Source of the DNA: Thiohalomonas denitrificans
GTDB lineage: Bacteria; Pseudomonadota; Gammaproteobacteria; Thiohalomonadales; Thiohalomonadaceae
Direction of reading: 5' to 3'
Length of the DNA: 64,000 bases
Assembly: GCF_900102855.1 (NCBI RefSeq)
Contig: NZ_FMWD01000008.1
Location: 1-64,000, forward strand
Positions 15,307 through 23,716 of the stretch are shown in pieces. Below the pieces are notes generated by a model. That model searched no databases, had not been told where the DNA came from, and saw nothing but the letters and a program-made list of their open reading frames with translations. Every line of letters begins with the position of its first letter. Within the stretch, counting starts at the first letter, position 1. Position numbers and translations under genes: made by a program.

Positions 15307-15696
15307 TCAGGGCATCTGCAGTCCGCCACCGGGGCCGCCCGTTCCTCCCATTCCGCCGCTCTGGCCGGGGGTGATGATGGAGGAGGCGGATTCGCGGCGC
15401 ATCTCCTGGAGCTGCTCAAGGGTTTCCTCGATGCCCTTTTTGGCTGCTTCGGGGAACTGCTCCAGTGCCTCGTCCAGCGTCTCCACTTCCATCTCGAAGG
15501 AGACCGGCAGGGCACCCATCTGGGTCATCAGCTGCGTCTGGCCCAGAAAAAGGGTGGGACGGCTGTCATCGGCGCTGCCGTCGGAGTTTACCGGGGTCAT
15601 GCGCCGCAGAATGCCCGCCTGGCGATCGGTGAAGGTATCCTCCCGATACAGATTGGCGGCATCCAGCTTGATTTCGGGCAGTTCGTCTTGATTCAT
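15307..15696 (-). CDS. small hypothetical cytoplasmic protein with Gly-rich tail
   Basis: The protein has 129 residues from ATG 15696. The start MNQDELPEIKLDAANLYRED leads to a beta-rich core (RPTLFLGQTQLMTQMGALPV) and a helical part (EALEQFPEAAKKGIEETLEQLQEM). It ends in a flexible GQSGGMGGTGGPGGG tail. No signal peptide is seen. A similar protein type is recalled from other sulfur-oxidising gammaproteobacteria, without a known role. Longer upstream starts add sequence without protein character. Confidence 0.7.
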   Translation of the reverse strand: MNQDELPEIKLDAANLYREDTFTDRQAGILRRMTPVNSDGSADDSRPTLFLGQTQLMTQMGALPVSFEMEVETLDEALEQFPEAAKKGIEETLEQLQEMRRESASSIITPGQSGGMGGTGGPGGGLQMP

Positions 15697-15851
15697 GGTT
15701 CTCTCGTTCGGGTTTCTCGACAATGCCTCTAAGGATAACAACTCTGGCGCAGGGGGCGAAAAACACCAGAGGTGTAAGGTTGCTCGCCTCCTCGACCATA
15801 GCTGTTCCGAAATCGTGTCCAATACGCTCTTTTGGCGACATACCGGGATGT

Positions 15852-15907
15852 TGTAGGAGCGGCGGAAGCCGCGATTCGGCACATCGCGACTTCCGTCGCT
15901 CCTACAT
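15852..15907. repeat. inverted GTAGGAGC repeat pair
   Basis: TGTAGGAGCGGCGGAAGCCG and its near-complement ending CGTCGCTCCTACA face each other around a 7-nt loop, forming a long hairpin. It belongs to the same broad family as the repeats at 1-117. It lies in the 385-bp gap 15697-16081, which is otherwise filled by the two next repeats. Confidence 0.8.
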
Positions 15908-15920
15908 GCATGGACATCAA

Positions 15921-16034
15921 TAGGAGCCTGTTGGGTGGGATGAGTTATGCGAACCCCAAGGCTGATTTTGTTGGGCTTCGTTCCTCAGCGCCAACCTACA
16001 TTTTGGATCCCATTGCTATTCTCGGACATGCTCC
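15921..16034. repeat. dispersed repeat, copy 1 (GGAGCCTG ends, GGATGAGTTAT core)
   Basis: About 114 bp with a core (GGGATGAGTTATGCGAAC through GGGCTTCGTTCCTCAGCGCC and AACCTACATTTTGGA) that is nearly identical to 28186-28313. The outer ends GGAGCCTGT and ACATGCTCC are imperfect inverted repeats related to the GGAGCCTGTCCGAGAAT motif also found at 49213 and 62682. Confidence 0.85.
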
Positions 16035-16076
16035 TCGCCACTCGCCACTCGCCACTCGCCACTCGCCACTCGCGAC
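16035..16076. repeat. TCGCCAC heptamer tandem repeat, six units
   Basis: Five exact TCGCCAC units and one variant (TCGCGAC) run from 16035 to 16076, ending 5 nt before the stop of the minus-strand gene at 16082. The same heptamer recurs in tandem at 55961-55988. Confidence 0.9.
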
Positions 16077-16081
16077 TGCTC

Positions 16082-17278
16082 TTAATGCCAAGGCATATCC
16101 GAGCCCGGGAAGACCAGGCGAATGCCACTGAACTGAAACCGTTCATCCGGCGCGGCGTGGTGTCGGTAGCTGATGCGGCGGAGGACCAGCTGGCTGTGCA
16201 GGCAGCCCCCGCGCAAGGGATAGTGATCCGCCTCGAACGCGGTGGCGGCTTCGGGGTACTTCGATGCACTGTAGCCGGTGTAGGGCTCGAACGGGTTGGC
16301 GCACCACTCCCAGACTCGCCCGCGGTCGGTGATCGCCTGGCTGCGGACGGCCACTTCCCACTGGTATTCGTGCTGCAGTACGGCACCGGCGAGTCGTTCA
16401 CCCTGAGAGGCGACCCACCTGGCATAGGCCTCGGCCTCATGGCGACTGACTCCCATCACCGGCTCTTCGGCTACCAAATCGAATGGGCCATTCAGGCCGA
16501 CACCGTACCAGCGACCGGCCACATCCCGCCGCCAGTGGACCGGATGGTGTGAATGGGCCGCCCGCCAGCGGTTGCCCTCCTCGCTCCAGTAGGCGGGCTC
16601 GTCGTAGCCGCCGGCCTCCATGAAGCTGAGGAATGCGCCACTGGTCACCGGTAAGGAATCGATGCGAAAGGCGTCGAGCTGCACCACCTGGGTGGGCAGT
16701 TCGTTGTCGCGAGCAGCCGGATCATCTTTTGCACCCACCCGGAACATGCCCTTGTGTACATCTACGTGCTGTTCGGAGGGCGGGCACGGCTCCAGTGGCG
16801 TGCTCACCTGATACGGAAAGGATTCCTGCAGGCGCCGCGCGGTCAGCTGGGCCAGGGTCCTTTCGTAGAGCCGCCCGTACTCCTGGAGGATCAACAGCGG
16901 CAGGCGGTTGTCTTCGAGGGTGGGGTCGGCGGGCAGCAGGCGCTGTGGGTTGGCAAGCCGCATGAGATTCTCGTCCTGCAGCTCCAGTCCCCAGTTCAGC
17001 AGGTGTTCGCGAGGGGGGAGCTGTTGAATCACTGCCTCGTCGGGCTGTACCCCGGCAGCGAACAGCGGGCGCACCCGTGCGGTCATGTCCTCGTCGCCCT
17101 CCAGCACTTCACGTAGCCAGTAGGTCTCCACATATACGCCGCGGCCGAACAACCAGGCGAGTGGCGGGATACCGGTGGCAAAACTGCGGTAGGCGTCGGC
17201 TTCGGGTACCGACCCCAGGAGGTGGGCCATCATCTGATGCATCTGGCTCAGTTGGCCGAGGATTTCGTGCGTTTTCAT
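16082..17278 (-). CDS. DinB/FGE-sulfatase (EgtB-like) family protein lacking expected iron ligands
   Basis: The protein has 398 residues from ATG 17278. Residues 1-145 resemble the DinB-like domain of EgtB/SUMF1-PvdO family proteins; the C-terminal half is an FGE-sulfatase domain (FRIDSLPVTSGAFLSFMEAGGY, MGVSRHEAEAYARW, VWEWCANPFEPY, LRGGCLHSQ, SYRHHAAPDERF, GIRLV). Relatives bind non-haem iron with histidines in WHLGH and QHYAQHYE segments. The equivalents here appear to be WLFGR (42-46) and QEYGRLYE (132-139), so those ligands seem lost. It may be a non-catalytic or reprogrammed homologue. EgtB function (ergothioneine synthesis) is therefore not assigned. Confidence 0.75.
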   Translation of the reverse strand: MKTHEILGQLSQMHQMMAHLLGSVPEADAYRSFATGIPPLAWLFGRGVYVETYWLREVLEGDEDMTARVRPLFAAGVQPDEAVIQQLPPREHLLNWGLELQDENLMRLANPQRLLPADPTLEDNRLPLLILQEYGRLYERTLAQLTARRLQESFPYQVSTPLEPCPPSEQHVDVHKGMFRVGAKDDPAARDNELPTQVVQLDAFRIDSLPVTSGAFLSFMEAGGYDEPAYWSEEGNRWRAAHSHHPVHWRRDVAGRWYGVGLNGPFDLVAEEPVMGVSRHEAEAYARWVASQGERLAGAVLQHEYQWEVAVRSQAITDRGRVWEWCANPFEPYTGYSASKYPEAATAFEADHYPLRGGCLHSQLVLRRISYRHHAAPDERFQFSGIRLVFPGSDMPWH

Positions 17279-17502
17279 CGTTCTCTCGTTGTGCGCGCGA
17301 CAGGCGGTGATCGTAGCCGATGCCGACCGGAACCGAAACGGGGGGTGATGCGCCCCTGTTTGCAGTCCCGGCCTTGCAGATCCCGGCCCGCTGGGCAGCT
17401 GTCCATTGTTCGGTATTCGTCGGACAGGATGAACGCCGACGGTCAAACGTCTGGTGCATTCATGCGATACTGGCGGCCACGAACTCCTGATCGGGTGACG
17501 AC

Positions 17503-18297
17503 ATGTTTTCCCTGTTTCGTAGCGAACCCCTGCTCGACGAGGCCTCCATCTGGTGGCTTTTCGATGTGTATGCCTGGGCCCTGAAGAACTTTGGCAGTGA
17601 CGTCTTTTACCAGGAGACGGTTCTGGTGGTGCCCACCAATGAGCACTTTCCGGGCCGTGAGCAGTCGGTCCACGGCATGGCGCAGCTGATTTTCGAACAG
17701 GTCCGGCAGCATGCGGGGCTAAGCCATTGGCCTGCACGACTGGTCGAACCGGAGCGGTTCGACCCGGACGCCAGGCCCAGGCTGGCTTTGCAGGGAGCGA
17801 TTCGCGGTGGAAAGGGCATCTCCCCCGAGGTGAGTGAGGGGGAGAGCCTGGTCTTCACCTACGACCCGAACCTGATTGGCAACCCGCAAGCGCTGATTGC
17901 CACTTTCGTCCATAATTTCGCTCACTTCCTCGGTTCAATGGCGGACGAGGAACCGCCCGGCGGACGGGAGAACTGGCCGCACCTTACGGAGGTACTCGGG
18001 GTATTCATGGGTTTCGGCCTGATGCTGGCCAACAGCGCCTTCAAGGCGCCGGCGGGCGGCTGCGGCTCCTGTGCCGGCCCGGCCGCCGAGCGCACCAGTT
18101 TTCTGTCGCAATACGATATGACCTATGCGCTGGCGCTCTTCGCCGTGCTGAAGGGCATTCCCAACAAGGAGGTTTTGCGCCATTTGAAGAAGCCATTGCG
18201 TCCCTTTTTCAAGCGGGCAGTAAAGGACATCAAGGATCGAGCCGACGCCCTGGAGATGCTCCAGGGGATCGATCGGCGGTTGCCGGAGGTGGGATAA
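17503..18297 (+). CDS. hypothetical protein with zincin-like HNxxH motif
   Basis: The 264-residue protein contains TFVHNFAHFLGS (H137, H141) and then LTEVLGVFMGFGLMLANSAF with E163, and LSQYDMTYALALFAVLKG. Related proteins, as recalled, have HExxH followed by a downstream acidic ligand, the layout of a metallopeptidase; here the catalytic Glu position is Asn138. A GGCGSCAGP loop may also bind metal. There is no signal peptide. It ends 6 nt before the likely YaeQ start and probably forms an operon with it. Function unknown. Confidence 0.7.
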   Translation: MFSLFRSEPLLDEASIWWLFDVYAWALKNFGSDVFYQETVLVVPTNEHFPGREQSVHGMAQLIFEQVRQHAGLSHWPARLVEPERFDPDARPRLALQGAIRGGKGISPEVSEGESLVFTYDPNLIGNPQALIATFVHNFAHFLGSMADEEPPGGRENWPHLTEVLGVFMGFGLMLANSAFKAPAGGCGSCAGPAAERTSFLSQYDMTYALALFAVLKGIPNKEVLRHLKKPLRPFFKRAVKDIKDRADALEMLQGIDRRLPEVG

Positions 18298-18303
18298 AAG
18301 GCC

Positions 18304-18837
18304 CTGACTGCAACCATCTACAAGGCCGAGCTGGCCATCGCCGACATGGACCGCGGCTATTATGCCACTCACCATCTGACGCTGGCCCGGCATCCCTCGG
18401 AGACCAGCGAACGTCTGATGGTGCGGCTGCTGGTATTTGCCCTGCACGCTGAAGAGCGGCTGGAGTTTACCAAGGGGCTCTGTGCCGATGACGAGCCGGC
18501 AATGTGGGCGAAGAGTCTGTCCGGCGAGATCGAAACCTGGATCGATGTGGGCCAGCCGGATGAACGACGCATCCGCAAGGGCTGCAACCGGGCCGGACAA
18601 GTGGTGATCTATGCCTATGGCGGGCATGCGGCCGAATTGTGGTGGGAGCGCACCCACAACCGAATCACGCGTTTTGACAATCTGCAGGTCTTCAGTCTGG
18701 CACCGTCCGTTACTGACGGTTTGGTCGCACTGGAGGAGAGAAGCATGCGCCTGCAGTGTACTGTTCAGGACGGCCAGATCTGGCTGGGGAACTTGGAGAC
18801 CACCGTGCCGATCGAGCCGTTCAGGTGGTACGGTTAA
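18304..18837 (+). CDS. yaeQ: YaeQ family protein with unusual start
   Basis: The sequence TATIYKAELAIADMDRGYY, LTLARHPSETSERLMVRLL, EIETWIDVGQPDERRIRKG and VVIYAYGG is diagnostic of YaeQ, a small PD-(D/E)xK-fold protein of uncertain role. The family N-terminus (MALxATIYKAEL) is fully encoded, but no ATG, GTG or TTG precedes it: the frame opens after the upstream stop with AAG-GCC-CTG-ACT. Translation may start at CTG 18304 (GGAGGTG lies 12 nt upstream) or only at ATG 18346, losing the first strand. Start lost by mutation, a rare start codon and a sequencing error are all possible. Coordinates here use the CTG. Confidence 0.85.
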   Translation: MTATIYKAELAIADMDRGYYATHHLTLARHPSETSERLMVRLLVFALHAEERLEFTKGLCADDEPAMWAKSLSGEIETWIDVGQPDERRIRKGCNRAGQVVIYAYGGHAAELWWERTHNRITRFDNLQVFSLAPSVTDGLVALEERSMRLQCTVQDGQIWLGNLETTVPIEPFRWYG

Positions 18838-18887
18838 GCAAATAATGATCGTTAGCACTTCGATCATTTTTTCCAGGAAAGGCCTCG

Positions 18888-21281
18888 ATGGACGATACCG
18901 TCGTCAACCTGAAAAAAACCGTGCTGCTGCCGTTTGTCCTGGGAGGGCTGGTCCTTTTGGCGGTGCTGTTGTTCAGCATCTATCGCGAGGAGTCCTCCCA
19001 TATCCAGCAGGATTTTGTCGATACACGCCAGACCCTCGGTAAGGTCTATCGCTCTTTCGTCGATGACCACGCTGGACAGTTGGCGGTAACACTCGACCTG
19101 GTGGCGGAGGATAAGGCGCTGGCACGGGCATTCGCTGCCCGTGATCGGGAACGTTTGCAGGAACTGGCCAGCCCCCTTTTCGATCGCCTGCGGGAGCGAT
19201 ACCGCATCACCCACTTCTATTTCCATGACGCGGATCGGGTGAATTTCCTGCGGGTCCATCGGCCCGGCCGCTTTGGTGATGTCATTGACCGCTTTACGGC
19301 CAAGTCGGCAGAGCAAAGCGGTGAACCCGCCTACGGACCGGAACTGGGGCCGCTGGGGACTTTCACCCTGCGGGGGGTTCTGCCCTGGCGTCATGACGGT
19401 GAGTTGTTGGGTTACCTCGAGGTGGGAAAGGAGATCGGGGGGCTGATCCCCCGGCTGAACCGGTTGTTCGATTTGGAGATCGGGGTACTTATCGAAAAGG
19501 GCTATCTTGCCCACGCCGACTGGGAGGACGGTCTGCAGATGCTGGACCGCAAGCCCCGGTGGGATCTTCTGGACGACGAGGTCCTGGTCTCCGAAACGGG
19601 TTTGATGCTGCCTCCGGCGGTGCTCCGCAACCTCACCGTCCGGCTTCGATCGCAGCCGGATTCGACCGAGCGTCTCTCCCTGAGCAACGGCCAATTCATT
19701 GCCGGGACGATACCGCTGCAGGATGCCGGCCGGCGCGAGGTGGGTCGGCTGCTGCTGGTGCGTGACATTACCGTCCGTGCAGCAAAGAGCTATGCCGTGT
19801 TCGGCTACATGGTCGCCGCATCGTTGTTGGTAGGCCCGATGCTGTTTGTCCTGTTTTTTATTTCGCTGGCCCGCGCCGAACGGCAGATGAAAGAGTGGCG
19901 CCAGCGTGTCACCGAGGAGAGTGGGGCCCGGATGCAACTGCATGAGGACCATCTCCGGGCGCTGGAGCGCTCCGCTTTTTATGACACCCTGACCGGGCTG
20001 CCCAACCGCAAGTCCCTCGATGAGCAACTCTCCCGCGCGGTCAATGTTGCCACCGGGGAGGGAAAGCGTTTCATACTGGCCTTGCTCAACATCCAGCGTG
20101 TCAATGAGATCAATGTGACCCTTGGCCACGAAACCGGCGATACCCTGCTCCGCCAGGTGGCGGAACGCCTTGAACAGGGCCTTCCGGATGCGCTGGTGGT
20201 GGCCCGTGCCGGCGGTGACGAGTTTGCAGTTGCCTTGCCGGCACCAGGGAGGACCGGTGCCGCGGATGTGGTGACGATGATTCGGCACACCCTTTCGCCG
20301 ACGTTCTACGTCAATGACATTTCGCTGGATATGCTGGCCAACATCGGGATCGCTGCCTGTCCGGATGATGCAGGGGATGCGGTTACGCTGTTGCGTCGCG
20401 CCGACGTCGCCATGCGTCAGGCGAAACGCCGCCGGGAAAACTATGCCGTCTACGACAGCAGTCTGGACCCGCACAGCACGCGGCGGCTGACTCTGCTTGG
20501 CGATCTGCGCCAGGCCATCGAGGAGGACAGACTCGAACTGTACTATCAGCCGCAGGTGTCCATGAAGGAAAACCGGGTGGTCGCCGCCGAGGCCCTGGTG
20601 CGCTGGACCCATCCGCAGTGGGGTCCGATCTCGCCTGCCGAATTCATCCCCATTGCGGAGCAGACCGGTGTCGTCAAGGCATTGACTCGCTGGGTGCTGA
20701 AGCGGGCGCTCGCCCAGCAGGCCATCTGGTTCCGGCAGGGCTTCGACCTTGTGATGTGCGTCAATCTTTCCGCCCATGATCTGCAGGATGAGGCGCTACC
20801 CGATCACGTCGCGGAATTGATCGAGCAAACGACTCGTGCACCCGACCAATTGACCCTCGAGTTGACCGAAAGCGCTATCATGCACGATGCGGAGCAGGCG
20901 CTCGAGGTATTGAATCGGTTCGCGGTGATGGGATGTCCGCTTTCTGTTGACGACTTCGGAACCGGTTATTCCTCGCTGGATTATCTGAAGCGTTTGCCGG
21001 TGCGGGAACTCAAGGTGGATCGCAGCTTCGTGGCGGACATGTGCCGCAACGAGAATGATGCCAGCATCGTTGCCTCCACCATCGGCTTGGCCCATACCCT
21101 TGGGTTGGTGGTGGTTGCTGAGGGAGTGGAAGACGATGCTACCCGTGATGCCCTGGCGGAACTTGCCTGCGACCGGTTCCAGGGTTTTTACATCAGCCAT
21201 CCGCTGTCGCCCGCGGCCTTTGATCGATGGCTGGCCAATGCCTCGAAGAAGGCTGGCCTGACTCCCGCTACACAGACCTGA
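18888..21281 (+). CDS. membrane GGDEF-EAL cyclic-di-GMP enzyme with Cache sensor
   Basis: The 797-residue protein has a transmembrane helix at about 12-30, a periplasmic double-Cache-type sensor (FYFHDADRVNFLRVHRPGRF is typical), a second helix near 305-325, a GGDEF domain (AGGDEF intact) and a C-terminal EAL domain. The EAL domain has all main motifs: AEALVRW, NLSAHD, ELTESA, DDFGTGYSSLDYL, KVDRSFV and VAEGVED. Both synthesis and hydrolysis of c-di-GMP are possible by sequence; the phosphodiesterase site looks complete. It follows yaeQ by 50 nt. With the cyclase at 6206 it makes two c-di-GMP genes in the window. Confidence 0.94.
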   Translation: MDDTVVNLKKTVLLPFVLGGLVLLAVLLFSIYREESSHIQQDFVDTRQTLGKVYRSFVDDHAGQLAVTLDLVAEDKALARAFAARDRERLQELASPLFDRLRERYRITHFYFHDADRVNFLRVHRPGRFGDVIDRFTAKSAEQSGEPAYGPELGPLGTFTLRGVLPWRHDGELLGYLEVGKEIGGLIPRLNRLFDLEIGVLIEKGYLAHADWEDGLQMLDRKPRWDLLDDEVLVSETGLMLPPAVLRNLTVRLRSQPDSTERLSLSNGQFIAGTIPLQDAGRREVGRLLLVRDITVRAAKSYAVFGYMVAASLLVGPMLFVLFFISLARAERQMKEWRQRVTEESGARMQLHEDHLRALERSAFYDTLTGLPNRKSLDEQLSRAVNVATGEGKRFILALLNIQRVNEINVTLGHETGDTLLRQVAERLEQGLPDALVVARAGGDEFAVALPAPGRTGAADVVTMIRHTLSPTFYVNDISLDMLANIGIAACPDDAGDAVTLLRRADVAMRQAKRRRENYAVYDSSLDPHSTRRLTLLGDLRQAIEEDRLELYYQPQVSMKENRVVAAEALVRWTHPQWGPISPAEFIPIAEQTGVVKALTRWVLKRALAQQAIWFRQGFDLVMCVNLSAHDLQDEALPDHVAELIEQTTRAPDQLTLELTESAIMHDAEQALEVLNRFAVMGCPLSVDDFGTGYSSLDYLKRLPVRELKVDRSFVADMCRNENDASIVASTIGLAHTLGLVVVAEGVEDDATRDALAELACDRFQGFYISHPLSPAAFDRWLANASKKAGLTPATQT

Positions 21282-21352
21282 ACGGAGAGGGATATTCGGG
21301 CAATATGGCGGGTCAAAGCCGATGCTAAATTGTTCCAATTACCAGGATTCCA

Positions 21353-21766
21353 ATGCTGCAGATATCCCGACAGATCGCCATTCCCGACGCCGAGATTGAG
21401 CTGAGCGCAATCCGCTCGCAGGGTGCGGGTGGGCAGAACGTCAACAAGGTATCCTCGGCCGTGCATCTGCGCTTCGATGTCCGGCTCTCCTCATTGCCGG
21501 AGGCCTGCAAGGAGCGATTGCTGGCACTGTCCGACCAGCGGATTACCCGGGACGGCATCATTGTCATCAAATCCCAGGAGCACCGCAGTCAGGACAAGAA
21601 TCGCGAGGCGGCCCTGGAACGGTTGCGGATGCTGATCCAGAGCGCGGTAGCCACCCGGAAAAAGCGGCGGCCCACCAAACCGACCAAAGGCTCGCAGAGG
21701 CGGAGAATTGAAAGCAAGAAGAAGCACGGTCGCAACAAGGATCTGCGCAAGAATCCTCGCCTTTGA
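21353..21766 (+). CDS. arfB: alternative ribosome-rescue factor ArfB (peptidyl-tRNA hydrolase)
   Basis: The 137-residue protein releases nascent chains from stalled ribosomes. It has the class I release-factor GGQ motif in [21 protein letters not shown] and the long basic C-terminal tail ([20 protein letters not shown]) that enters the empty mRNA channel. Length and order match YaeJ/ArfB rather than full-length RF1/RF2. It lies between the GGDEF-EAL gene and a HAD phosphatase gene that starts 39 nt later. Confidence 0.95.
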   Translation: MLQISRQIAIPDAEIELSAIRSQGAGGQNVNKVSSAVHLRFDVRLSSLPEACKERLLALSDQRITRDGIIVIKSQEHRSQDKNREAALERLRMLIQSAVATRKKRRPTKPTKGSQRRRIESKKKHGRNKDLRKNPRL

Positions 21767-21805
21767 TTGATTCTTACCAATTTTCTGCCATATACCCAAT
21801 TACCT

Positions 21806-22645
21806 ATGACCACCGCCATTCTTCTGTGCAGTGATCTGGATCGGACTCTTCTTCCCAACGGTGTCGCGCCGGAGTCGGCAGAGGCGCGGCCGCGGTTGAG
21901 GAGGCTGGCCGCCCGGCCAGAGCTGACGCTGGCCTACGTCAGCGGCCGTCACCATTCGCTGTTGCGACAGGCGATCGCCGATTACGTCATCCCCCCTCCC
22001 GATTTCGCCATCGGCGATGTCGGCACGACCCTGTACGAGATCCATGGTGACGAATGGCGGCCCTGGCGGGAATGGGCGGAGCACATCGCTCCGGACTGGG
22101 CCGGTGCCGGCCACGACGACCTGGCAGCCCTGTTTGCCGATCTTGATCTCCTGCGTCTGCAGGAGCCGGAAAAACAGAACACTTTCAAGCTCAGTTACTA
22201 CACCCCATCCGGACTGGCACATGATGAGCTTCTGGCGGAAATGCAAAGTCGCCTGGCGGCAAAGGATGTGCGCGCCAGCCTGGTCTGGAGTGTCGACGAG
22301 GCGGCCGACGTCGGCCTGCTTGATGTCTTGCCGGCTTCCGCCACCAAACTGCACGCGGTGGAGTTTCTGATGGCCCGTCGCGGCTTCGACCCGACCCGAA
22401 CCGTTTTTGCCGGTGATAGCGGCAACGATCTGCCGGTGGTCACCAGCGGCCGGCTACAGTCCGTTCTGGTTCGCAATGCCCACCCGGAAGTGGTGAGCGA
22501 GGCGAGTCGGGCCCTGCGAGCGCAGGGGCTCCAGGAGCGGCTCTACGTCGCCCGTGGCGGCTTCCATCAGATGAACGGCAACTACAGTGCGGGAGTACTG
22601 GAGGGAGTGGCGCACTTTCTGCCCGAAACCGAAGCCTGGATGTAG
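21806..22645 (+). CDS. HAD-IIB phosphatase, sucrose-6-phosphate phosphatase-like
   Basis: The protein has 279 residues from ATG 21806. Motif I (LCSDLDRTLLPNG), motif II (LAYVSGRHHSLL), the cap region and motif IV (VFAGDSGNDLPVV) are intact, and the overall pattern (GDVGTTLYEIHGDEW, KLSYYT) is that of the S6PP/sucrose-phosphatase-like group. It may dephosphorylate a sugar-phosphate made by a sucrose- or glucosylglycerate-type synthase, but no glycosyltransferase is next to it. The substrate is therefore open. Confidence 0.85.
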   Translation: MTTAILLCSDLDRTLLPNGVAPESAEARPRLRRLAARPELTLAYVSGRHHSLLRQAIADYVIPPPDFAIGDVGTTLYEIHGDEWRPWREWAEHIAPDWAGAGHDDLAALFADLDLLRLQEPEKQNTFKLSYYTPSGLAHDELLAEMQSRLAAKDVRASLVWSVDEAADVGLLDVLPASATKLHAVEFLMARRGFDPTRTVFAGDSGNDLPVVTSGRLQSVLVRNAHPEVVSEASRALRAQGLQERLYVARGGFHQMNGNYSAGVLEGVAHFLPETEAWM

Positions 22646-22795
22646 CCCTCGACTGTACCGGGTGTGGAGGTCTGGACTGGCTCGGCAGGGGTGCACGGAT
22701 TCCCCTGAAGGTGCTAGTGTTCCCGGATTCCTCCCTTATGGGCCACTCGGGAATGGGCTTGCAGCCGGTTCCGGATACAGGAGATCTGCGGCCAG

Positions 22796-23110
22796 ATGAA
22801 CCGCTGTCACGTTGAAAAAAGGGTCTGGCACGACCCGGAAAAGCTTACCGACTACACCTGTCTTTACTACCAGCTCGAAGTGACCGAGGCGCCGGAACTC
22901 GGTGAGGAACTGATAGAGCGCCGCTGGTACTCGGGCCCCCTTACGTTCGTTGTCTGGAACCCCGAAGATGAGTCGTTCAAGTGCCGGGTGGATGACGAAA
23001 CCCCCTGTACCGACGCCACCTACGACTATTCCCCCGAGTTTCTGGTTGAGAATGCGCTTCAGCAGGGCTGGCGCATCTGCGAACGCTCCGAGGTGGAGGT
23101 CGTTCACTAG
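22796..23110 (+). CDS. small hypothetical protein
   Basis: A 104-residue acidic protein with WHDPEKLTDYTCLYYQLE and WNPEDESFKCRVDDETPC. It looks like a compact beta-rich domain with several Cys (at least four) but no recognised metal motif. No signal peptide. The start at 22796 is the first ATG in a clean frame, though the ribosome-binding site is weak. Function unknown. Confidence 0.6.
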   Translation: MNRCHVEKRVWHDPEKLTDYTCLYYQLEVTEAPELGEELIERRWYSGPLTFVVWNPEDESFKCRVDDETPCTDATYDYSPEFLVENALQQGWRICERSEVEVVH

Positions 23111-23278
23111 AACAGGGTGCATCGTGACATTCTGACGCTTCAACGCAATTCGGGCAGGCTGGAATTGATGTTGATCATTGTCGGCAGGACGGGGTGAGAG
23201 CAGCCTTGGCGGTAGTACACCAGAACGCCGATCGGCGAGGGCCGATCAGCAAACCACATCAGCCAGCGGAGAGAGTGG

Positions 23279-23698
23279 ATGGAGTTCATCGCCAGGGCGT
23301 CGACGCTCATGCGGGATGCCGATCTGCAACGCTACGTGTGCATCAACAACCTGCCGGACTGGTGCGCATCGATCGACAAGGTCATTGCGAGCCAGGGAGA
23401 AAAGGGGGAAATCTACAGCCTCTGGGGACAGTTCCGCATCCATCGTGAAATGATTCGCGACGGTGTGCGTTTCACGTTGCCTACCTGCCCCAATGCCTTG
23501 CAGTGGACCGTTACCGCCGGACCCAGCGGCAGCAAGGAGGTGGTGATTCACTGCACCATCAACCGTGAAGAACACGACCCCGATTTCATCGAGTCCATCG
23601 AACACTTCGTGGCCGACTGGAAGGCGGGGATCGAGGCGGGCAAGGGGCGTCCCCGTGCCGGCCAGACGCCGGGAAACTGTGAGCCCTGGTACGGGTAA
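23279..23698 (+). CDS. small hypothetical protein
   Basis: A 139-residue protein with RYVCINNLPDWCASID, EIYSLWGQFRIHREMIRDGVRFTLPTCPNALQWT and a C-terminal VADWKAGIEAGK helix. The pattern suggests an alpha/beta fold with a tryptophan-rich core. It starts at ATG 23279 with a purine-rich leader (GGAGAGAGTGG). It is convergent with the membrane protein gene at 23717, 18 nt apart. No family is recognised. Confidence 0.65.
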   Translation: MEFIARASTLMRDADLQRYVCINNLPDWCASIDKVIASQGEKGEIYSLWGQFRIHREMIRDGVRFTLPTCPNALQWTVTAGPSGSKEVVIHCTINREEHDPDFIESIEHFVADWKAGIEAGKGRPRAGQTPGNCEPWYG

Positions 23699-23716
23699 GC
23701 CCGGGCAGGGGCCGCT

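Noticed and set aside
18864-20777. 637-codon ORF on the minus strand
   Set aside because: It is entirely antisense to the GGDEF-EAL gene, whose protein has all expected motifs; the long open frame follows from high GC.
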